In this document: positions 17,378 through 29,790 of the stretch, piece after piece
Numbering within the stretch: the stretch's first letter is position 1
Layout: each line of letters opens with the position of its first letter
Assembly: GCF_000011365.1 (NCBI RefSeq)
Contig: NC_004463.1
Span: 7,240,001-7,304,000, forward strand
DNA: 64,000 bases
Direction of reading: 5' to 3'
Source of the DNA: Bradyrhizobium diazoefficiens USDA 110
Lineage (GTDB): Bacteria > Pseudomonadota > Alphaproteobacteria > Rhizobiales > Xanthobacteraceae
Made by a program: the position numbers and the translations under genes
The notes under the pieces: generated by a model
What the model saw: only the letters and a program-made list of their open reading frames with translations
What the model was told of the DNA's origin: nothing
The model's database searches: none

Positions 17378-18655
17378 ATGCACGGCATGATCAGCAGGCC
17401 GCCGGAAGCGGCAATGAAGACCATCGCGACCTCGCGCGTGGTGTTGCTGCTGCTCGTCGTCATGACCGGCATTGCGCCGATCTCGCTCTACATGCTGGTT
17501 CCGGCGCTGCCGGTGCTGGCGACGAACTTCGGCAGCGACATCTCGATCGCGCAGATGACGGTGTCGCTCTTCATGGTCGGCATCGCCTGCTCGCAGCTGA
17601 TCATGGGGCCGCTGTCGGACAAGTTCGGGCGGCGCCCGGTGCTGCTCGCAGGGCTCGCGCTGATGGTGGCGGCGAGCGTTGCCTGCATCTTCGCGCAGAA
17701 CCTGCCGCAACTGATCGCCGCACGCTTCTTCCAGGCGCTGGGCGGCGCCACCGGCATGGTGGTGAGCCGCGCCATCATCCGCGACATCTACGAGCGCCAG
17801 CGCGTCGCCTCCATGATCAGCCTCGTCGTCGCGGCCCTGATGATCGGACAGATGCTCTCGCCGCTCACCGGCGGCCTGATCGAGACCGCGTTCGGCTGGC
17901 GCGCGATCTTCTACGCCATCACGATCGGCGCAGTTGCGGTCGCCGTCGGCATCGCCGTGGCGCTGCCGGAAACGCGTCGCAGCCGCGCCGCCGGCAGCGG
18001 CTTTCGCGCCGACATCGGCACCCTGATCAGGAACCGTGCCTTCGTCGGCTACGTGATGTGCCAGGTGCTGGCCTCGCAGATCATCTTCACCTTCGCCGGC
18101 GGCGGCCCCTACATCGTGGTGACGCAGATGGGCCGCAGCAGCGCCGAATACGGCGCGTGGTTTGCTACGTCAGGCTTTGCGTATCTCGTCGGCAATCTGC
18201 TCTGCGTGCGCTTTGCGCCGCGCCATTCGCTGGAAAAGCTGATCTGGTTCGGGCTCGGCCTTCAGCTCGGCGGCAGCCTTTTGAACCTGTTCTGGAGTTT
18301 CGCCGGCTGGAATGAAGCGCCCGCCTGGCTGTTCGGCACGCAGATGATCGTGATGGCCGGCAATGCCTTCGTGATGGCGAATTCCGCCGCCGGTGCGATC
18401 AGCATCCGCCCCGAAGCGGCCGGCACCGCGTCCGGCGCGATGGGCTTCCTCCAGCAGGGCATCGGCGCGCTGATGTCGCAATTCGGCGCCTATCTCGGCG
18501 GCCAATCCTCAACGACACTGCCGCTGACCTCCGCCGTGCTCGCGATCTCGCTGCTCTGCGCCTGCATGATGATCTTCGTCGTCCCCCGCCGCGATGTCGT
18601 GGTGAGCGACGCGCTGATCGAACAGGCGGAGGAGGAAGAGAGCGGGATGATGTAG
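17378..18655 (+). CDS. MFS multidrug exporter, Bcr/CflA family
   Basis: The 425-residue protein has about 12 membrane segments. The loop LSDKFGRRPVLLAG after helix 2 is MFS motif A, and the N-terminal GIAPISLYMLVPALPVLA is typical of the Bcr/CflA drug exporters (DHA1, 12 helices). It would pump drugs or other small molecules out by proton exchange at the inner membrane. Start 17378 is the longest; an ATG at 17414 has GGAAG six bases upstream and may be the real one. No regulator is adjacent. Confidence 0.85.
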   Translation: MHGMISRPPEAAMKTIATSRVVLLLLVVMTGIAPISLYMLVPALPVLATNFGSDISIAQMTVSLFMVGIACSQLIMGPLSDKFGRRPVLLAGLALMVAASVACIFAQNLPQLIAARFFQALGGATGMVVSRAIIRDIYERQRVASMISLVVAALMIGQMLSPLTGGLIETAFGWRAIFYAITIGAVAVAVGIAVALPETRRSRAAGSGFRADIGTLIRNRAFVGYVMCQVLASQIIFTFAGGGPYIVVTQMGRSSAEYGAWFATSGFAYLVGNLLCVRFAPRHSLEKLIWFGLGLQLGGSLLNLFWSFAGWNEAPAWLFGTQMIVMAGNAFVMANSAAGAISIRPEAAGTASGAMGFLQQGIGALMSQFGAYLGGQSSTTLPLTSAVLAISLLCACMMIFVVPRRDVVVSDALIEQAEEEESGMM

Positions 18656-18669
18656 AGGGATTTTTCTCC

Positions 18670-18749
18670 GTCATTCCGGGGCGCCTCAAAGAGGCGAACC
18701 CGGAATCTCGAGATTCCGGGTTCGATGCTTCGCATCGGCCCGGAATGAC
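18670..18749. repeat. Dispersed palindromic repeat (GTCATTCCGG family)
   Basis: GTCATTCCGGGGCG at the left mirrors CGGCCCGGAATGAC at the right, with the central CCCGGAATCTCGAGATTCCGGG as an inner perfect palindrome (22 bases, given here as two 11-base arms CCCGGAATCTC/GAGATTCCGGG). It separates two convergent genes and ends 10 bases before the ligA stop. Confidence 0.88.
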
Positions 18750-18759
18750 GGAATCAAGA

Positions 18760-21307
<2,548 letters not shown>

Positions 21308-21311
21308 GCCC

Positions 21312-21389
21312 GTCATTCCGGGGCGGCGAAGAGCCGAACCCGGAATCTCGAGATTCCGGGTTCGATGCTTCGCATCGCCCCGGAATGAC
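21312..21389. repeat. Palindromic repeat, right flank of GIY-YIG gene
   Basis: It starts GTCATTCCGGGGCGGCG and ends CATCGCCCCGGAATGAC, with the inner palindrome CCCGGAATCTC/GAGATTCCGGG. It begins four bases after the nuclease stop and ends nine bases before the recN stop. It has the same orientation and core as the copy at 20928. Confidence 0.88.
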
Positions 21390-21398
21390 AGTGTGTAA

Positions 21399-23072
21399 CT
21401 AAGCCGTCGCCGCCTTGAGCAGCCGGTCCGCGGCAGCCCTCGCCTCGGCGGTGATCTCGGCGCCGGCGAGCATGCGGGCGATCTCCTCGCGGCGGTGGTC
21501 GGCGGCCAGCGCGTTGACGCGGGTGGCGACGCGCTTGCCCTTGTCGAGGGCGTCCTTGGAGATGAGCAGATGCTGGTCGGCCCGCGCGGCGACCTGCGGG
21601 GCGTGGGTCACGGCCATCACCTGGACCTTGCCGGCAAGCCGCGCCAGGCGCCCGCCGATGGCGTCCGCGACCGCACCGCCGACACCGGTGTCGATTTCGT
21701 CGAACACGAGCGTCGGCGCCGAGCCGCGGTCGGACAGCACGACCTTGAGGGCCAGGAGAAAGCGCGACAGCTCGCCGCCGGAGGCGACCTTCATCAGCGG
21801 GCCCGGCTTGGTGCCCGGATTGGTCTGCACCCAGAACTCGACGCGATCAAAACCTTGCGGCCCCGGCGCGGCCTCGTCGGTCTCGACCTGGGTCATGAAT
21901 TTCGCGCGCTCGAGCTTGAGCGGGGCGAGCTCGGCATTGACGGCCTTGTTGAGCTTCTCGGCCGATTTCTGCCGCGCCATCGACAGTTTCTTGGCGGCAG
22001 CGGCATAGCGGCTATCTGCCTCGATCGCAGCCTGCTCCAGCTTCTTCAGGCGCGAGGCACCGGCATCGATCAGCACGACGTCGGCGGCGTATTTGGCGGC
22101 GAGCGCGGCGAGCCCGTCGACCGGCGTAGAATATTTGCGCGAGGCGGCGCGCAGGGCGAACAGCCGCTCCTCGATGCGTTCGAGCTCGGCCGGATCGAAA
22201 TCGGTTGCGGCGAGCGCGGCCTGAAGATGCTGGTCGGCTTCCTCCAGCGCGTTGATCGCGGCGTCGATCGCCTTGACTGCGGGCTCGACCAGCGCCGGCG
22301 AATTGACGCCGCGGCGCTCCAGCCGGCGCACCGCGGCCGACAGCGCCGCGACCGGAGAGTGGTTGCCGCCCACCGCCTCCTGCGCCTCGCGCAGGTCGGA
22401 GGCGATCTTCTCGCCCTGCATCATCGTGGTCCGGCGGGACGCCAGCGAGGTCTCCTCGCCGTCCTTGGGGGCGAGCTGCTTCAGCTCGTCGGAGGCGTGG
22501 CGCAGATAGTCGGCCTCGCGCGCGGCCCGCTCCATGCCGGCGCGATGCTCCTCCAGCTCGGTGTTGGCGGTGCGGCGCGCATCCCAAAGCGACTCGACGA
22601 CCGCAACGTCCTTCTCGAGGCCGGCAAAGGCATCGAGCAGGCGGCGGTGCGTGGCGGCATCGACCAGCGCGCGCTCGTCATGCTGGCCGTGAATCTCGAC
22701 CAGAGCGGCGCCGACCGCCTTCAGCGTCTGCACGCTGATCGACTGGTCGTTGATGAAGGCGCGAGTGCGGCCGTCGGCGAGCTGGACGCGGCGGAGAATC
22801 ATCTCGCCGGTGTCGTCGAGACCGTTCTCGGCGAGGATCGCCGCCGCGGGGTGATTTTTGGGGATATCGAAGACGGCCGTGACCTGCCCCTGCTCCGCGC
22901 CGTGGCGCACGAGGCCGGCGTCGCCGCGGCCGCCGAGCGCCAGCGCAAAGGCATCGAGGAGGATGGATTTGCCCGCACCGGTCTCGCCGGTCAAAACCGC
23001 GAGGCCCGTCGCGAATTCGATATCGAGCCGTTCGATCAGGACGATGTCACGGATCGACAGACGCGCTAGCAT
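21399..23072 (-). CDS. recN: DNA repair protein RecN
   Basis: The 557-residue SMC-like ATPase is started at MLARLSIRDIVLIERL, the normal RecN N-terminus; the extra upstream codons overlap bamD. Walker A is GETGAGKSI (near residue 33). Two coiled-coil arms surround a hinge region (about 150-380). The C-terminal ATPase half carries the signature MKVASGGELSRFLLALK and Walker B LVFDEIDTGVGG. RecN acts early in double-strand break repair by holding DNA ends together. It begins 13 bases after the bamD stop, so the two are probably cotranscribed. Confidence 0.95.
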   Translation of the reverse strand: MLARLSIRDIVLIERLDIEFATGLAVLTGETGAGKSILLDAFALALGGRGDAGLVRHGAEQGQVTAVFDIPKNHPAAAILAENGLDDTGEMILRRVQLADGRTRAFINDQSISVQTLKAVGAALVEIHGQHDERALVDAATHRRLLDAFAGLEKDVAVVESLWDARRTANTELEEHRAGMERAAREADYLRHASDELKQLAPKDGEETSLASRRTTMMQGEKIASDLREAQEAVGGNHSPVAALSAAVRRLERRGVNSPALVEPAVKAIDAAINALEEADQHLQAALAATDFDPAELERIEERLFALRAASRKYSTPVDGLAALAAKYAADVVLIDAGASRLKKLEQAAIEADSRYAAAAKKLSMARQKSAEKLNKAVNAELAPLKLERAKFMTQVETDEAAPGPQGFDRVEFWVQTNPGTKPGPLMKVASGGELSRFLLALKVVLSDRGSAPTLVFDEIDTGVGGAVADAIGGRLARLAGKVQVMAVTHAPQVAARADQHLLISKDALDKGKRVATRVNALAADHRREEIARMLAGAEITAEARAAADRLLKAATA

Positions 23073-23085
23073 GGAACCAAATTTC

Positions 23086-23976
23086 CTAGCCGAGGCCCAT
23101 TTTCTTGAAGGTCTTGCTGATCCAGGACCCCTGATTCTCGCTCGGCTCGAGACCACCCGATTTTACAAGATTATAGGCGTCCTTGTACCAACGGCTGTCA
23201 GGAAAATTGTGGCCAAGCACAGCGGCCGCGGTCTGCGCCTCGCCGACGATGCCGATCGCCATATAGGCTTCGGTCAGCCGGTAGAGCGCCTCCTCGACAT
23301 GGCGCGTGGTCTGGTACTGCGTGACCACAGCCTTGTAGCGGTTGATCGCCGCCGTGTAGTCGCGCTTCTGCATGTAATAGCGGCCGACGTTCATTTCCTT
23401 GCCGGCGAGCTGGTCGCGCGCGCCCTCGATCTTGGCCTTGGCCGAGGTCGCGTATTCGGACGTCGGATATTTGCGGATCACCTCTTCCAGCGAGGCGATC
23501 GCTTTCTCGGTGCGGCTCTGGTCGCGGCTGATGTCCGGGATCTGGTCGTAATGCGAGGCGGCGATCAGGTATTGCGCATAGGCCGCGTCCGGGCTGCCGG
23601 GATGCAGCGTGACATAGCGAGTGGCGGCACCGATGCAGCCGTCATAGTCGCCGCCCTGGTAGGACGCATAGGCGGACATCAGCAGCGATTTGCGGGCCCA
23701 GTCGGAATAAGGATGCTGGCGGTCGACCTCTTCGAACTTCTTGTTCGCCGCCTTCATGTCCTTCTTCTCGTTCATGAGGTACAGGCCCTCATTGTAGATC
23801 TTGTCGGCGGGCTCCTCGACGAAGGTGTCGTCCTTGGCGGTGAACTTGTCCCAGAGCGCGCCGGTGCCGCAGCCGGCCAGCGGCAGCGCGAGCATGATGA
23901 AGGTGACGGCCTGAAGCCCCCCGCGCGCGAGAGGCGAGATCGAGAGATATCCGCGCGTCATACGCTGTGCCGACAT
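23086..23976 (-). CDS. bamD: Outer membrane protein assembly factor BamD
   Basis: The 296-residue lipoprotein has a signal peptide ending in the lipobox LAGC (Cys36). Five or so TPR-like helical repeats follow, starting KIYNEGLYLMNEKKDMKAANKKFEEVDRQ-type (read in parts), including SLLMSAYASYQGGDYDGCI and HVEEALYRLTEAYMAIG. This is the standard BamD/ComL layout. It is an outer-membrane lipoprotein that works with BamA to insert beta-barrel proteins. AGGG lies about 10 bases before the ATG. A gap of about 250 bases without genes separates it from lpxC. Confidence 0.93.
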   Translation of the reverse strand: MSAQRMTRGYLSISPLARGGLQAVTFIMLALPLAGCGTGALWDKFTAKDDTFVEEPADKIYNEGLYLMNEKKDMKAANKKFEEVDRQHPYSDWARKSLLMSAYASYQGGDYDGCIGAATRYVTLHPGSPDAAYAQYLIAASHYDQIPDISRDQSRTEKAIASLEEVIRKYPTSEYATSAKAKIEGARDQLAGKEMNVGRYYMQKRDYTAAINRYKAVVTQYQTTRHVEEALYRLTEAYMAIGIVGEAQTAAAVLGHNFPDSRWYKDAYNLVKSGGLEPSENQGSWISKTFKKMGLG

Positions 23977-24223
23977 GAGTTTTAAGCCCTGACGCCCTGT
24001 GATGCGGTGCCCGCCAGCCCACGAACCCCGTCACGGGCGCGAAATGGTGCCGTGGTGCCTGCCATGCGACCACGCCGATGTATCCGAAAAACGATCGTTA
24101 ACCAACCGTATGGGCAGGCATTTCGCCCGGATTAAGGCGAACGTGCCGCAATGCTAGTCGATCATGGTTACCAGGAGTTTCCCGGGGACAGCCGCCGCCA
24201 GACGCCCGCGGCCACAGGTGTCT

Positions 24224-25186
24224 TCAGGACACGTCCGGCCCGTAGGCCGCGGCAATCCGGCCGCCGACGATACCGCGACCGGTTTCGGCCACGGGACGCG
24301 TGGTGCGGCGGACCGCCTCGCCCTCGACCACCCGCCAGGCGGTACGGTCGGCAAGCAGCGCGGTCAGAACGGCGTGGTTGAGCTTGTGGCCGCCGCGCAC
24401 CGAGCGGTAGGCGCCAAGCAGCGGCAGGCCGGCCAGCGCGAGGTCGCCGATCACGTCCAGCACCTTGTGGCGGACGCATTCGTCGGCGTAGCGCAGGCCC
24501 TCGGTGTTGAGCAGCCGCTCATCGTCGAACACGACGGTGTTGTCGAAGGAGGCGCCGAGCGCGTAGCCCGCGCTCCAGAGCCGGGCGACGTCGCACATCA
24601 GGCCGAACGTCCGGGCGCGGCCGACTTCGCGGCGGAAACGTTCCGGGTTGAGGTCGAAGGCGTAGCTCTGCCGGCCGATGACGGGGTTGGCGAAATCGAT
24701 CTCGACCTCGGCGCGGAACCCGTTGGCGTGGGGCCGTATCTCGCCGAAAGAGTCGCCGATCTTGACCGAGATCGGCTTCAAAACCTGAATGAAGCGGCGC
24801 TGCGCCGGCTGGGTGACGATGCCGGCCTGCTCGATCGCCGCAATGAAGGCCGCGGCGCTGCCGTCCATGATCGGCACTTCCGGCCCGTCGATCTCGATAG
24901 CTGCGTTGTCAACGCCCATACCCCGCAGCGCAGCAAGCACGTGCTCGGCGGTGGAGACCAGCGGACCGTCGCGATCGCCGAGGACGGTGGCGAGATCGGT
25001 CGCGATCACCTGCTCGGCGGTCGCCTGAACCTCGCGGTCACTTCCCTCAAGGCCGGTACGGACAAAAACAAAACCTGCGTCAACAGGCGCAGGTCCAAGC
25101 GTGAGGGTGACGGGAAGACCGGAATGAACGCCGACGCCAACCACGGTGGCTTGCGCACGAAGCGTTGTTTGCCGGCTAAATTTCAT
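24224..25186 (-). CDS. lpxC: UDP-3-O-acyl-N-acetylglucosamine deacetylase
   Basis: The 320-residue enzyme starts MKFSRQTTLR. Zinc and catalytic motifs are visible: the first histidine in STAEHVLAALRGMGVDNA, the glutamate region in GPEVPIMDGSAAAF, and the second site in ADECVRHKVLDVIGDLALAG (His and Asp ligands). RTFG and VFDD segments also match. It performs the committed step of lipid A synthesis on the cytoplasmic face. In other bacteria LpxC amount is controlled by proteolysis through its C-terminus; here the tail ends AAAYGPDVS. It lies downstream of ftsZ but has its own likely promoter. Confidence 0.95.
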   Translation of the reverse strand: MKFSRQTTLRAQATVVGVGVHSGLPVTLTLGPAPVDAGFVFVRTGLEGSDREVQATAEQVIATDLATVLGDRDGPLVSTAEHVLAALRGMGVDNAAIEIDGPEVPIMDGSAAAFIAAIEQAGIVTQPAQRRFIQVLKPISVKIGDSFGEIRPHANGFRAEVEIDFANPVIGRQSYAFDLNPERFRREVGRARTFGLMCDVARLWSAGYALGASFDNTVVFDDERLLNTEGLRYADECVRHKVLDVIGDLALAGLPLLGAYRSVRGGHKLNHAVLTALLADRTAWRVVEGEAVRRTTRPVAETGRGIVGGRIAAAYGPDVS

Positions 25187-25215
25187 CAGGAACCGCCCCA
25201 CTACGACCACTGCGA

Positions 25216-25243
25216 CTTATACAAACCTGACAGACTGGCCAAG
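25216..25243 (-). promoter_or_regulatory. Possible lpxC promoter
   Basis: On the minus strand a -35-like CTTGGC (25243-25238) is followed after 16 bases by the -10-like TATAAG (25221-25216). This is close to the alphaproteobacterial CTTGAC/CTATAT pattern. Transcription would start about 22 bases before the lpxC ATG. Confidence 0.4.
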
Positions 25244-25487
25244 GCCGCCGTCCGAATCCGTATCCCCAAGTCACGGCAAACCATAGTCACTGCCTCAAAC
25301 AGCGCCAACTCACGCTTTTTTACCGATTGTTACCCCAAACCTGCCGTATTCGCGCCAAGGCTTAACCAAATTGCACCGAGGTTTTGGGCTGCTGCCGGCG
25401 GTTTTACTGAACCACCCAATGCATAATTAATGATTTAAAATCAGTTGCTTGGCCATGCAATCCGGGCATGCCCGGTGAAAATGGAAA

Positions 25488-25514
25488 GGCCCCGGCAAGC
25501 TTGCTGCCGGGGCC
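25488..25514 (-). terminator. Rho-independent terminator after ftsZ
   Basis: GGCCCCGGCA (25488-25497) pairs perfectly with TGCCGGGGCC (25505-25514) around a seven-base loop. On the minus strand the hairpin is followed by TTTCCATTTT. It lies about 30 bases after the ftsZ stop, so it ends the dcw cluster transcript. Confidence 0.8.
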
Positions 25515-25543
25515 TCTTTGCGTCTGCCTTATTGTAACAATCC

Positions 25544-27349
25544 TCAGGTCGCCTGACGCCGCAGGAAGGCCGGGATATCAAGATGGTCGTCACCCTGTGG
25601 CGCCGGCGCAACAGGCGCGGAACGGCCATGCACGTCGAGGCCCTGCGGCGCGGGACGCCGCGCATACTCCGATACCGGTTCGGTGGCCGCGATCTGCTGT
25701 GCCACGCTCTTCTGCGGACGACGCTCCGGCAGCGGCGGTATCGCCGGACCAGCGGTGCGGGCGGCGACCGGCGGCTCACTCTCCTCGTCGCGGCGGCCAA
25801 GGCCGACATTGGCGAGGCGCTGGAGCAGCGACAGGCGGGTCTTCTGCGGGGTCTCTTCTTCGACTTCGCCGCGGGCCTGACGAATCTCGGCCTGGGCCGG
25901 CATCGGCAGCTCCTCGAGGCGCGGCATCCGCGGCGCACGCATCGGCGCACGCTCGGCCTGCGGCGGGATGAAGGTTTCCGGCGTCATCGGCTCCTGCATC
26001 GCGACCGGGGCCTGCTCAGGCTCCGGGAACAAGGTCGGCTTCTGCGCGATCGGGCGCACGGTGACGTCGCCATAGGTCTGCATCGGCGCGGGCGCCTGCG
26101 GAACGTCGGCAACGGCAGCCGCGATTGCGGCGAGCGCAGCACGCTCGACGTTCGGACGCGGCGCCACCGGCGCGGCAGCGGCCGGCGCGAATCCAGACAC
26201 TGGGGCCTGCGCATCCAGCTTCTGGGCACGTTCGGCCAGGCGCTGGTTGTCGGCACGCAGACGCGCGGTCAGGTCGGCGAGACGGCTCTCGGCGGCGGCG
26301 GCCGGAGCTGCGGGAGCCTGCTGCACCTGCGGCGCTGCGTTCGCGACCGGAGCGGAGGTAGCCTGGCTGTTGCGGGCGATCGCGGCCTGCTCGATGCCGG
26401 TGGCGACGACCGAGACGCGGATCAGGCCATCGAGCGCTTCGTCGAAGGTGGCGCCGACGATGATGTTGGCGTCCTGGTCGACTTCCTCGCGGATGCGGGT
26501 TGCGGCCTCGTCGACCTCGAACAGCGTGAGGTCCTTGCCGCCGGTGATGGAGATGAGGAGGCCCTTGGCGCCCTTCATCGAGCTATCGTCGATCAGCGGG
26601 TTGGCGATCGCGGCTTCCGCGGCGGTCAGCGCGCGCTTGTCGCCGGAGGCCTCGCCGGTGCCCATCATCGCCTTGCCCATCTCCCTCATCACCGCTCTCA
26701 CGTCGGCGAAGTCGAGATTGATCAGGCCTTCCTTGACCATCAGGTCGGTGATGCATGCGACGCCCGAATAGAGCACCTGGTCGGCCATCGCGAAGGCGTC
26801 GGCGAAGGTGGTCTTCTCGTTGGCAACCCGGAACAGGTTCTGGTTCGGGATGATCAGGAGCGTGTCGACAACCTTGTGCAGCTCGTTGATGCCGGCTTCG
26901 GCGGTGCGCATGCGGCGGCCGCCTTCGAAGTGGAACGGCTTGGTGACGACGCCGACGGTGAGGATGCCCATGTCGCGCGCAGTCTTGGCGATGACGGGAG
27001 CAGCGCCGGTGCCGGTGCCGCCGCCCATGCCGGCGGTGACGAACACCATGTTGGCGCCCGAGAGATGGTCGCGCAGCTCGTCGATCACCTCTTCCGCCGC
27101 CGCGGCGCCGACGTTCGGCTGCGAGCCGGCGCCGAGGCCTTGCGTGACCGCCGTGCCCATCTGCACGATGCGCTGCGCCTTCGACATCGTCAGCGCCTGC
27201 GCGTCGGTGTTGGCGACGACGAAGTCGACGCCCTGCAGACCCGCCGTGATCATATTGTTGACGGCGTTGCCGCCGGCGCCGCCGACGCCGAACACGGTGA
27301 TCCGGGGCTTCAGTTCGTGAATGTCAGGAACATTGATGCTGATGGTCAT
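25544..27349 (-). CDS. ftsZ: Cell division protein FtsZ
   Basis: The 601-residue GTPase has the tubulin signature GGGTGTG (109-115), the N-terminal [15 protein letters not shown] loop and ANTDAQAL. After the GTPase core (about 1-325) comes a very long Pro/Ala/Glu-rich linker (about 330-580), and the protein ends with the conserved tail DIPAFLRRQ, which binds FtsA and other partners. The long linker is typical of alphaproteobacteria, where FtsZ is about 580-600 residues. It forms the Z ring at the division site. AGAGG lies six or so bases before the ATG. It is the last gene of the dcw run and is followed by a strong terminator. Confidence 0.97.
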   Translation of the reverse strand: MTISINVPDIHELKPRITVFGVGGAGGNAVNNMITAGLQGVDFVVANTDAQALTMSKAQRIVQMGTAVTQGLGAGSQPNVGAAAAEEVIDELRDHLSGANMVFVTAGMGGGTGTGAAPVIAKTARDMGILTVGVVTKPFHFEGGRRMRTAEAGINELHKVVDTLLIIPNQNLFRVANEKTTFADAFAMADQVLYSGVACITDLMVKEGLINLDFADVRAVMREMGKAMMGTGEASGDKRALTAAEAAIANPLIDDSSMKGAKGLLISITGGKDLTLFEVDEAATRIREEVDQDANIIVGATFDEALDGLIRVSVVATGIEQAAIARNSQATSAPVANAAPQVQQAPAAPAAAAESRLADLTARLRADNQRLAERAQKLDAQAPVSGFAPAAAAPVAPRPNVERAALAAIAAAVADVPQAPAPMQTYGDVTVRPIAQKPTLFPEPEQAPVAMQEPMTPETFIPPQAERAPMRAPRMPRLEELPMPAQAEIRQARGEVEEETPQKTRLSLLQRLANVGLGRRDEESEPPVAARTAGPAIPPLPERRPQKSVAQQIAATEPVSEYARRPAPQGLDVHGRSAPVAPAPQGDDHLDIPAFLRRQAT

Positions 27350-27442
27350 GTTTGCCTCTCGATCACGCGCGCGTGGGTTCGCCCCGGCCGGCGGCCGCGG
27401 GAGTTGGTGAAAATCGACAATTACAATTGCGGAAAGGAGTCA

Positions 27443-28765
27443 TCAGAAGCCCTCGCGTAGCCATCGTCCAACCTTTCCGAAATAACCGCCGGTCCCTGTC
27501 CTGACCTGCTGCCGCGTATGCCGCGGTTCGACATGTTCCTGGTGAACATATTGCGGGTAGACGAGGAGTCCGGCGGGCACCGCGAACGCGGCGTTCTTCG
27601 CCTCGTTGGGCAGCCGGCCGAAGCCGAGCGGACGTCCGACCCGCACGGGCCGGCCGAGAATCTGTGTTCCGAGTTCGACGAGACCGGTCAGTTGCGAGGC
27701 GCCGCCCGAGAGCACGACGCGGCCGTTGGGCTCTGATGCGAAGGGCGAATCCTTCAACCGGTCCCGGACCATTTCGAAGATTTCCTCGGCACGGTGCTTG
27801 ACGATGTTGGCGATGGTAGCGCGGGAGACGATCTGTGGCAGATCCTGCTCGTCACCGGCTGTCGGCACAGACATCAGCTCACGCGAGTCCGATCCGCCGG
27901 TGATGACGGTCCCGTATAACGTCTTGATTCGCTCGGCATCGGCAATGGTCGCGGACAGTCCGCGCGCTAGATCCATCGTGATGTGTTGCCCGCCGACCGC
28001 AAAACCGGCCGCGTGCACGAAGCGGCCGCCGGCATAGACCGCCATCGTGGTGGTGCCCGCGCCCATCTCGACGACGGCCGCGCCGAGATCGGCCTCGTCG
28101 TCGGTCAGCACCGACAGGCCGGCGACATAGGGGCTCGCCGCCATGGCTTCGACATTGATGTGGCAGCGCTCCACCGCGAGCATCAGGTTCCGCGCCACGG
28201 TGGCGTCACAGGTGACGACGTTCATGTCGACACCGAACTGATGCGCGACCATGCCGCGGGGATCGCGGATGCCCTTGACGCCGTCGAGCGTGTAGCCGAC
28301 CGGCAGCGCGTGCAGCACGGTGCGGCCCTCGCCGGTGGCGTGGCGCATGCCGGTGGAAGTGACGCGGCTGACGTCGGCCGGCGTCACGGCGCCGCCGCGG
28401 ATGTCGGCGGCGGCTTCGACCAGCTGGCCGGAGAGCCGGCCGCCGGAGACCGAGAGCAGCACGGACTCGACCCGCACCTTGGCCATCTTCTCCGCAAGCC
28501 CGACGGCCTGGCGCACCGCCTGCTCGCATTCGCCGAGATCGACCACCGCGCCGGCCTTCATGCCGCGCGACTGGATCTGGCTGTAACCGATCAGCTCCAC
28601 CGCGTGGGTGCGGCCGCGCAACGCCTCGCTCGGCGCCGACGGCTTCAGCCGCGCGATCATGCAGGCGATCTTGCTGGTGCCGATGTCGAGACAGGCGACG
28701 AGCCCGCCGCGCTTGTGCGGCATCTGGCGCGTCTTCGGCGTCTGGGTGCGATCGAGACCGGTCAT
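27443..28765 (-). CDS. ftsA: Cell division protein FtsA
   Basis: The 440-residue actin-fold ATPase has the phosphate-1 motif ACLDIGTSKIACMIA (about 24-38), the SHS2-type 1C domain, and DLGAAVVEMGAGTT for phosphate 2. It ends with the amphipathic tail KVGRWLREGF, the membrane-targeting sequence that tethers FtsZ. Its ATG overlaps the ftsQ stop (ATGA at 28762-28765), so translation is coupled. Ninety-three bases separate it from ftsZ. Confidence 0.95.
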   Translation of the reverse strand: MTGLDRTQTPKTRQMPHKRGGLVACLDIGTSKIACMIARLKPSAPSEALRGRTHAVELIGYSQIQSRGMKAGAVVDLGECEQAVRQAVGLAEKMAKVRVESVLLSVSGGRLSGQLVEAAADIRGGAVTPADVSRVTSTGMRHATGEGRTVLHALPVGYTLDGVKGIRDPRGMVAHQFGVDMNVVTCDATVARNLMLAVERCHINVEAMAASPYVAGLSVLTDDEADLGAAVVEMGAGTTTMAVYAGGRFVHAAGFAVGGQHITMDLARGLSATIADAERIKTLYGTVITGGSDSRELMSVPTAGDEQDLPQIVSRATIANIVKHRAEEIFEMVRDRLKDSPFASEPNGRVVLSGGASQLTGLVELGTQILGRPVRVGRPLGFGRLPNEAKNAAFAVPAGLLVYPQYVHQEHVEPRHTRQQVRTGTGGYFGKVGRWLREGF

Positions 28766-29790
28766 GCAGCGTCCCCGGCCTTCTTTTTCTTCTTGTCCTT
28801 GAACTGCTCTTCGCGCGCCTTGGCGGCGTCCTCGGACAGCTGCACCACCAGGCGATCGGGCAGGCGCATGTCGACGGCGACGATGTCGCGGGAGAACAGC
28901 TTGTCTTCCTTGTCGAGCCTGGACAGCATCGCAAGCGCGTTGCCGACGTCCTGCTCGGGCAGGCGGATGTCGAGGCCGTCCTTGAGCCTCAGGTTCCAGC
29001 GCCGCTCGCCGACGAAGATCGCGGCCTTGGTGATCGAGTTGACCTGCGGATAGCGCGCCAGCAGCGCGAGAAAATCGCGGGCCTGCGTGTCGGCGCCCTT
29101 GCCGACCACGAGCGGCAGCGACAGGAACCGGCGCGAGACATAGGGCTCGAGCACGGCGCCGTCATCGGCGATGACGGAGAGGCGGCCGGCCTCCTGCCAC
29201 AGCGCGAACGCCTTGCGCTCGGTCAGCTCGATCATGAGCTGGCCCGGATAGAGCTTGAGCACGGTCGCATCCGCGATCCAGGGATTGGCCTTGAGCTTGT
29301 CGCGCACGGCGTCGGCGTCGAGGAACAGCAGCGAGGAACGGCCGCTGACGCCGCCGATCGCGAGGATCTCGTCCTGGGTGAGCTGCTTGCGGCCGTTGAT
29401 CACGACGGAGGTGATGCGGAAGCCGGCGGAATTGGCCATCGCGTTGCGGGCGTCGCTGATCGCCGTGACGAAGTCCTGGAGATGGCCGCCTTTGACGATG
29501 CCGAAGCCGCAGCTGCCGATCAGCAGCAGCACGGTCATGCTGATCCCGACCCGGCGCGGCAGATAGCGCTCGACCAGCGCGACCACGCGCGGCGGCGGCT
29601 CGCGCTCGACCACGGCCTTCGCTTTGATCTTGTCCTTGGCGGCAGCGCGTGCGGCGTGAAGTCTTTCCCGGCGCTTGTCCTGCACCCACTCGCGCAGAAG
29701 CACGACCGCTCCGATAGCGGCCGCCTTCAGATCAGCTTGGGGCCTCAGCGATCTGAAAAACGACCGGGTGAGGCTTCCTGCACCATCCAT
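28762..29790 (-). CDS. ftsQ: Cell division protein FtsQ
   Basis: The 342-residue protein has a long cytoplasmic N-terminus (about 1-80), one membrane segment (about 81-99, VGISMTVLLLIGSCGFGIV), a POTRA domain starting FRITSVVINGRKQLTQDEIL, and a periplasmic beta domain. It ends with a lysine-rich tail (DKKKKKAGDAA). It joins FtsL and FtsB in the divisome regulatory complex. The N-terminal extension is longer than in E. coli FtsQ (276 residues), as is usual in this group. It overlaps ftsA by four bases. Confidence 0.93.
   Translation of the reverse strand: MDGAGSLTRSFFRSLRPQADLKAAAIGAVVLLREWVQDKRRERLHAARAAAKDKIKAKAVVEREPPPRVVALVERYLPRRVGISMTVLLLIGSCGFGIVKGGHLQDFVTAISDARNAMANSAGFRITSVVINGRKQLTQDEILAIGGVSGRSSLLFLDADAVRDKLKANPWIADATVLKLYPGQLMIELTERKAFALWQEAGRLSVIADDGAVLEPYVSRRFLSLPLVVGKGADTQARDFLALLARYPQVNSITKAAIFVGERRWNLRLKDGLDIRLPEQDVGNALAMLSRLDKEDKLFSRDIVAVDMRLPDRLVVQLSEDAAKAREEQFKDKKKKKAGDAA

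Larger units (their letters stand above)
25187..25543. other. Intergenic region between lpxC and ftsZ: promoter and terminator
   Basis: This 357-base gap separates the ftsZ stop from the lpxC start, both on the minus strand. It holds the ftsZ terminator at 25488-25514 and a likely lpxC promoter at 25216-25243. The middle (25300-25440) is A/T-rich for this genome and contains CTTAACCAAATTG and TTAATGATTTAAA, which could bind a regulator. No open reading frame of note is present. Confidence 0.55.

Noticed and set aside
21495..23069. 524-codon plus-strand frame opposite recN
   Set aside because: It is a shadow of recN; composition is typical of antisense frames in G+C-rich genes.
25583..27460. 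625-codon plus-strand frame opposite ftsZ
   Set aside because: FtsZ is certain on the minus strand, and this frame is Arg/Gly/Asp-rich without motifs.
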